Positions 61,346-64,000 of a stretch of DNA of 64,000 nt are shown here, in pieces (the first letter of the stretch is position 1; each line of letters begins with the position of its first letter). The stretch is from NCBI GenBank assembly GCA_026707045.1, contig JAPOXO010000006.1, positions 1-64,000 on the forward strand, written 5' to 3'. The DNA comes from Gammaproteobacteria bacterium (lineage in GTDB: Bacteria; Pseudomonadota; Gammaproteobacteria; Pseudomonadales; Azotimanducaceae). The notes under the pieces are model-generated. The model did not search any database. It had not been told where the DNA came from and saw nothing but the letters and a program-made list of their open reading frames with translations. The translations under genes and the position numbers were made by a program.

Positions 61346-63028
61346 CTACGCGACGTTTGGATTGCGTAGCACTAGTCCTGATCGTTCTCCTGTGTGTTCG
61401 TCATTTTCGAGTATCACAGAGCCGTTACAAAGGGTTGCTTTATAGCCGACTGCTCTCTGTATCAATCTCGGTGCAGAATCTGGGAAGTCGTGTACCAGCT
61501 TAGGCTGTCGTTCGGCTACCTGATCCAGATCGATGACGTTTACGTCGGCCTTCATGCCTTTCGCCAGCGTGCCTCGATCGTTGAAACCGATTACACGAGC
61601 TTGCGCACTAGTCAATTTCCTGATGGCATCTTGAATTGAGAACGAACCTTTGTCTCGAACCCAGTGAGCCAACATGAACGAAGTCCAACCAGAATCCATG
61701 ATTTGACTTACATGAGCACCGGCATCTCCAATTCCCGGGAGCACCCAATCTTCTTTCAGGAATGGTCCCAAGGCTTCTACGTCATTGTTGAAGAAACGAA
61801 CGTGGAAGAATCCTTTGCCATCTGACTCATCCATGTAGCGCAACCACGTCTCGACTGGAGTTTCGTTGTTTTGTTCGGCAATGCTAGCCAGGCTCTCGGA
61901 GGAATCTTTGACGTAATTCGGCCGATCGGCATCGCTAATCCAATACCAGGAACGCGTTCCATCTACTAGTCGTTGATATTGCGGATTGTTTTTGGGTTCT
62001 TCAATCAGTTTTGAACGTGTCTCCGGATCTCGAATGGCCTTCAATCGGTCCTCAAGATTCAGCTGTCTCAACTTATTCCAGGTTTCGCCGGGGAACATAA
62101 TCATTGAGCTAAGGCTTGAGAGAAATCCACCACTTCTGGGAAGGGTCAACCCACTAATATCCAAGCCTTCATCTTGCATGTCCTTGATATAGGAATCGTA
62201 GGCGGACACGCCACCATTGGAACCCGGTTGATGTGGAGCGCTGAACAGCAGACGTGTACCCGACTGTCTCATTTGCTCGCGCAAGATGTTCAGTTCCTCA
62301 TCAAGTTTCCCGTAATTGAGAACGCTCTGCAATATGCCGCCGTACTTTGCCACTTCCTTGGAAATTGCGACGAGTTCCTTGGGTTCAGCGAACGTTCCAG
62401 GTATTGATCGACCATCCGGAAGTGTGTGCCCAGGCAGTCGGTTTGTGGAGAACCCTACCGCTCCTTCCTTGACAGATCTCCCCACCAACGCTGCAATCTG
62501 CTCGATCTCTTCGTCGGTTGCATTGTCGGTTATCGATCTCTCGCCCATGACATAGAACCGAGAGGCGCAGTGTCCCACAAGCCCTGTGATATTGATCGCG
62601 GGATTCAAGGACTCGATCGAGTCGAGGTACTCACCGTACGACTCCCAGTCCCATGGCAATCCCGTAAGGATGGCGTTCTTTGGGATGTCCTCGACAGTTT
62701 CCATCATGCCTGCGAGAAAGTCTCGATCCTCTTCCTTGCAAGGTGCGAAAGTAACCCCGCAGTTTCCGAAGAGGGCGGTCGTTACTCCATGCCACGAAAC
62801 TGGCGTGAGAAGCGGGTCCCAGCCAGCTTGTGCGTCAAAATGCGTGTGTAGATCGACGAATCCAGGTGTTACGTAGTTGCCTTCCGCATCGATGGTTCGA
62901 TTTGCACCATCTGAGATTGAGCCTACCTCGCTAATCGTGTCGCCATCGATTGCGACATCCGCTTGGTATGGTTCAGAACCGGTTCCGTCTACTACAAGTC
63001 CGTTCTTGATAACAATATCGTGTGCCAT
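61346..63028 (-). CDS. N-acyl-D-amino-acid deacylase family amidohydrolase, second copy
   Basis: 560 residues, paralogue of the gene at 45480-47138. It shares VDLHTHFDAQAGWDP (metal site), GNCGVTFAPC, GMMETVEDIPKNAILTGLPWDWE, GLVGHCASRFYVMGER and GIGDAGAHVSQIMDSGW with it in the same order. The two differ in the central insertion (GTRLLFSAPHQPGSNGG here). Both end in NGSVILENDEHTGE-like sequence. The GST gene starts 44 bases beyond on the same strand and may be the first gene of this unit. Substrate is inferred as N-acyl-D-amino acids or similar amides. Confidence 0.86.
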   Translation of the reverse strand: MAHDIVIKNGLVVDGTGSEPYQADVAIDGDTISEVGSISDGANRTIDAEGNYVTPGFVDLHTHFDAQAGWDPLLTPVSWHGVTTALFGNCGVTFAPCKEEDRDFLAGMMETVEDIPKNAILTGLPWDWESYGEYLDSIESLNPAINITGLVGHCASRFYVMGERSITDNATDEEIEQIAALVGRSVKEGAVGFSTNRLPGHTLPDGRSIPGTFAEPKELVAISKEVAKYGGILQSVLNYGKLDEELNILREQMRQSGTRLLFSAPHQPGSNGGVSAYDSYIKDMQDEGLDISGLTLPRSGGFLSSLSSMIMFPGETWNKLRQLNLEDRLKAIRDPETRSKLIEEPKNNPQYQRLVDGTRSWYWISDADRPNYVKDSSESLASIAEQNNETPVETWLRYMDESDGKGFFHVRFFNNDVEALGPFLKEDWVLPGIGDAGAHVSQIMDSGWTSFMLAHWVRDKGSFSIQDAIRKLTSAQARVIGFNDRGTLAKGMKADVNVIDLDQVAERQPKLVHDFPDSAPRLIQRAVGYKATLCNGSVILENDEHTGERSGLVLRNPNVA

Positions 63029-63071
63029 TTGGTTTGTACTCCCTCTCTTAAATGCTGACTCGACTAATTTG

Positions 63072-63707
63072 CTATGCCTTTGCGCTGGGGCGATTACTTA
63101 CCTCACCGTACCAGCGTTTGACGTTGCTGCATTGGTCCGGAAATGGTATTCGAGCAGCAGTCGTTGCAAAGTCGATGGTACACAAAGCCGTTATGTCCGC
63201 AACGCTGAATTCGTCTCCCGCCACATAGCGTGAATCGCTCAATTCCTCATCTAATCGCTTGAAGAATCGGTCGACCATGACCTTGCCGCGTTCTGCGAGT
63301 TCGGGTATCGCGTCGATTTCGCCTACATTTCCGCCCACTCCTCGTTTTTTGAATCTTGGGTAGGAGTTGCGAAACGTTTCGGCCGTGGGCATCAATCCAT
63401 CAAACTCCATGTGTCGTTGTCTTGCCTCAATCCTCGCCTTGCTAAGTGCGTCCGTACCAAACAACGCTGGATCTGGCTGAATTTCTTCCAAATACCGGCA
63501 AATCGCAAGGGACTCGTCAAGGACGGTTCCGTCGTCGAGTACTAGAGTAGGCAAGCGACCGCGTGGATTTACATTCAAGAAATCGCTACTGAGATTCTCT
63601 CCCTCGACGATATTGACTTGGACTACTTCGCATTCAATGCCTTTTTCAGCCATGAAAATGCGTAGACGTCTGGGATTGGGTGCAAATTGCTGATCGTAGA
63701 GTTTCAT
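63072..63707 (-). CDS. glutathione S-transferase family protein
   Basis: 211 residues from ATG 63707; the open frame reaches 63863 but the GST fold starts here with KLYDQQFAPNPRRLRIFMAEKG. The N-terminal thioredoxin-like domain has NPRGRLPTLVLDDGTVLDESLAICRYLEE (about 52-80), containing the cis-proline and the ESxAI glutathione-binding signature; the C-terminal helical domain has YVAGDEFSVADITALCTIDF (about 160-180), the usual GxxxxADIT N-cap. The catalytic position near residue 10 is Pro-Asn rather than Tyr, Ser or Cys. Upstream of the D-aminoacylase gene on the same strand. Confidence 0.87.
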   Translation of the reverse strand: MKLYDQQFAPNPRRLRIFMAEKGIECEVVQVNIVEGENLSSDFLNVNPRGRLPTLVLDDGTVLDESLAICRYLEEIQPDPALFGTDALSKARIEARQRHMEFDGLMPTAETFRNSYPRFKKRGVGGNVGEIDAIPELAERGKVMVDRFFKRLDEELSDSRYVAGDEFSVADITALCTIDFATTAARIPFPDQCSNVKRWYGEVSNRPSAKA

Positions 63708-64000
63708 CTGAATTTTCCAATTGGTGACCCGAACTCTTGTGCGTGGATGACCTGTTGGAACATCCAACGAGTGCCATGTTACACAGACGCTATGAGTGTG
63801 TTGATTAGTAGGGACTAGTTTCAAACTGCCAGTCTGACAAATTTTTGAGTGTTTGAGCATCATGTTGAAGACTTGGAAGAAGCTCTGGAACTGCTTGATC
63901 TTGAGAGGATTTCTGACCCAAACCAGTATGAATTAGTTGGATATTCGCAATAGAATTGGCCAATAGTTATCACAATGAAAACGACCGTTTACACCAGTCG

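Noticed and set aside
1..64000. CRISPR arrays, insertion sequences, prophage or replication origin
   Set aside because: No regularly spaced direct repeats, transposase, integrase, phage structural genes or DnaA-box cluster were seen.

Overview
The window comes from a Gram-negative bacterium with moderate GC. It encodes TonB-dependent uptake, TRAP transport, outer-membrane beta-barrels and proton-translocating transhydrogenase. The gene content (TRAP, CaiB/BaiF CoA-transferases, phytanoyl-CoA dioxygenase, Rieske oxygenase, SMP-30, D-aminoacylases, lactate racemase, LRR and ankyrin proteins) suggests a marine or host-associated proteobacterium, probably gammaproteobacterial; the lineage is inference. 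The code is standard: intact genes end in TGA, TAA and TAG. No rRNA, convincing tRNA, CRISPR array, transposase or integrase was seen.

Layout. 0-0.5 kb: 5' end of pntA. 0.5-2.6 kb: leader with hairpins, then a dead ImmA-like/DUF4411 pair (one frameshift, one stop). 2.9-5.9 kb: TRAP operon dctPQM. 6.0-7.5 kb: leucine-rich-repeat gene with one in-frame TGA. 7.4-11.1 kb: large secreted carboxypeptidase-regulatory-domain protein and two small membrane proteins. 11.2-18.7 kb: ABC exporter, TonB receptor, MFS transporter, SMP-30 hydrolase and phytanoyl-CoA dioxygenase. 19.3-22.3 kb: outer-membrane barrel, YIP1-like protein, secreted esterase. 22.5-28.1 kb: four-gene minus-strand operon (2-hydroxyacyl/oxalyl-CoA lyase, VOC protein, glutaredoxin-DinB fusion, amidase) divergent from an ADP-forming acyl-CoA ligase.

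28.3-35.8 kb is a defence-island-like block: a membrane operon (MotA/TolQ/ExbB-like channel with long coiled coil, single-pass MotB/ZorB-like partner, membrane-anchored vWA protein, multi-pass coiled-coil protein broken by one TAA), a 79-bp element with 12-bp perfect inverted ends, a GmrSD-type DUF262/DUF1524 nuclease and an orphan HicB-like antitoxin. 36-47 kb is mostly metabolic (enoyl-CoA hydratase, ClpP-fold protease, methyltransferase, double CaiB protein, LarA, D-aminoacylase) plus a DinJ-like antitoxin with a truncated toxin. 47.2-55.6 kb holds a tandemly duplicated family of secreted proteins with eight conserved cysteines (four intact copies, one fragment), interrupted by a HigBA module whose toxin is dead. 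55.8-63.7 kb: membrane protein, ankyrin protein, PnuC, CoA-transferase, VOC protein, Rieske oxygenase, second D-aminoacylase, GST.

Two things stand out. First, the glutaredoxin-DinB gene has a TGA exactly at the first cysteine of its CxxC motif (23635-23637), in a frame otherwise open from a plausible TTG start to the natural end. It is either a selenoprotein candidate or a very well placed nonsense mutation. Second, the four-gene membrane operon at 28.3-32.8 kb resembles Zorya's ZorAB motor but replaces the ZorC/ZorD effectors with a vWA protein and a multi-pass protein. Many accessory genes, above all toxins, are disrupted by single stops or frameshifts, which looks like ongoing genome erosion and is the main caution for the first point.
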